5,677 bases of DNA. Source: Phycisphaeraceae bacterium. Its GTDB lineage: Bacteria > Planctomycetota > Phycisphaerae > Phycisphaerales > Phycisphaeraceae. The notes beneath the pieces are model-generated. The model worked only from the letters and a program-made list of their open reading frames with translations. It was not told the origin of the DNA and did not search any database. Location: contig SKPT01000659.1 of assembly GCA_007119405.1 (NCBI GenBank), positions 1 through 5,677 on the forward strand, read 5' to 3'. This document shows, one piece after another, positions 5,553 through 5,677 of this stretch (position 1 is the first letter of the stretch; each line of letters opens with the position of its first letter). The translations under genes and the position numbers were made by a program.

Positions 5553-5677
5553 CTCACGGTGTCGCTGGCAAAGGCCTGCTCGAGCATCCCGCCCAGCACG
5601 CGGTCGGCGGCGAAGTGGGCCCGCGCCAGCTCGCGCGCCGCCGCGCTGTGGCCGTCCGGGTCCGCGGCCACGCGCTC
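5549..5677 (-). CDS. C-terminal fragment of an unidentified protein, possibly a glycosyltransferase
   Basis: An open frame enters at the right edge of the window and ends in TGA at 5551-5549, giving the last 42 residues (ERVAADPDGH at the left, ending ASDTVR). It is a gene cut by the window edge, not a broken gene. The 4-base ATGA overlap with the kinase start, and a continuous frame with codon use like the neighbours, support it as coding. The helix containing ARELARAHFAADRVL is reminiscent of the C-terminal tail of GT4-type glycosyltransferases (a helix ending in HFxxDxV and then a short amphipathic helix), but 42 residues are too few to assign a family. Confidence 0.75.
   Translation of the reverse strand, partial: ERVAADPDGHSAAARELARAHFAADRVLGGMLEQAFASDTVR

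Overview
The window is GC-rich, densely coded bacterial DNA carrying six protein genes: five complete and one truncated at the right edge. There is no rRNA, tRNA, CRISPR array, transposase or phage gene. The set of genes (two Gfo/Idh/MocA oxidoreductases, a PF12831-type FAD oxidoreductase, an atypical SDR, an APH-fold kinase) is the kind of sugar and small-molecule redox repertoire often seen in environmental Planctomycetota and related high-GC heterotrophs. That placement is inference from gene content only, and nothing in the window fixes the taxon.

Layout. Bases 42-2254 are a two-gene minus-strand operon: a Gfo/Idh/MocA NAD(P)-dependent oxidoreductase (1298-2254) followed by a FAD-dependent oxidoreductase (42-1301), joined by a 4-base GTGA stop/start overlap. 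A 97-bp divergent intergenic region (2255-2351) separates this operon from a plus-strand NAD-dependent epimerase/dehydratase-like SDR gene (2352-3356). It holds a likely -10 box for each direction, a 7-9-7 inverted repeat in the minus-strand leader, and a strong Shine-Dalgarno for the minus-strand operon. The plus-strand gene has no Shine-Dalgarno, but an extended -10-like box lies seven bases before its ATG, so its mRNA may be leaderless.

Bases 3357-3512 are the convergent gap between the SDR gene and a second minus-strand operon. The gap is filled by an 84-bp nested palindrome, two hairpins sharing CACGGCTTG/CAAGCCGTG arms in mirror arrangement, like a REP/BIME pair. It is flanked by a 9-bp direct repeat. 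The second operon reads leftward from the right edge: the C-terminal end of an unidentified protein (5549-5677, possibly a glycosyltransferase), an APH-family small-molecule kinase (4590-5552, ATGA overlap with the previous gene), and a second, distinct Gfo/Idh/MocA oxidoreductase (3513-4556).

How they may work together (inference). The left divergon encodes three nucleotide-cofactor oxidoreductases, consistent with stepwise oxidation or epimerisation of a sugar, cyclitol or related polyol. The right operon couples a kinase, a second oxidoreductase and perhaps a glycosyltransferase, consistent with making or modifying a glycoconjugate. Substrates cannot be read from the sequence. I did not find clear evidence of a wholly new biological system. 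The most distinctive non-coding signals are the mirror-hairpin element at 3390-3473 and the compact divergent promoter region.
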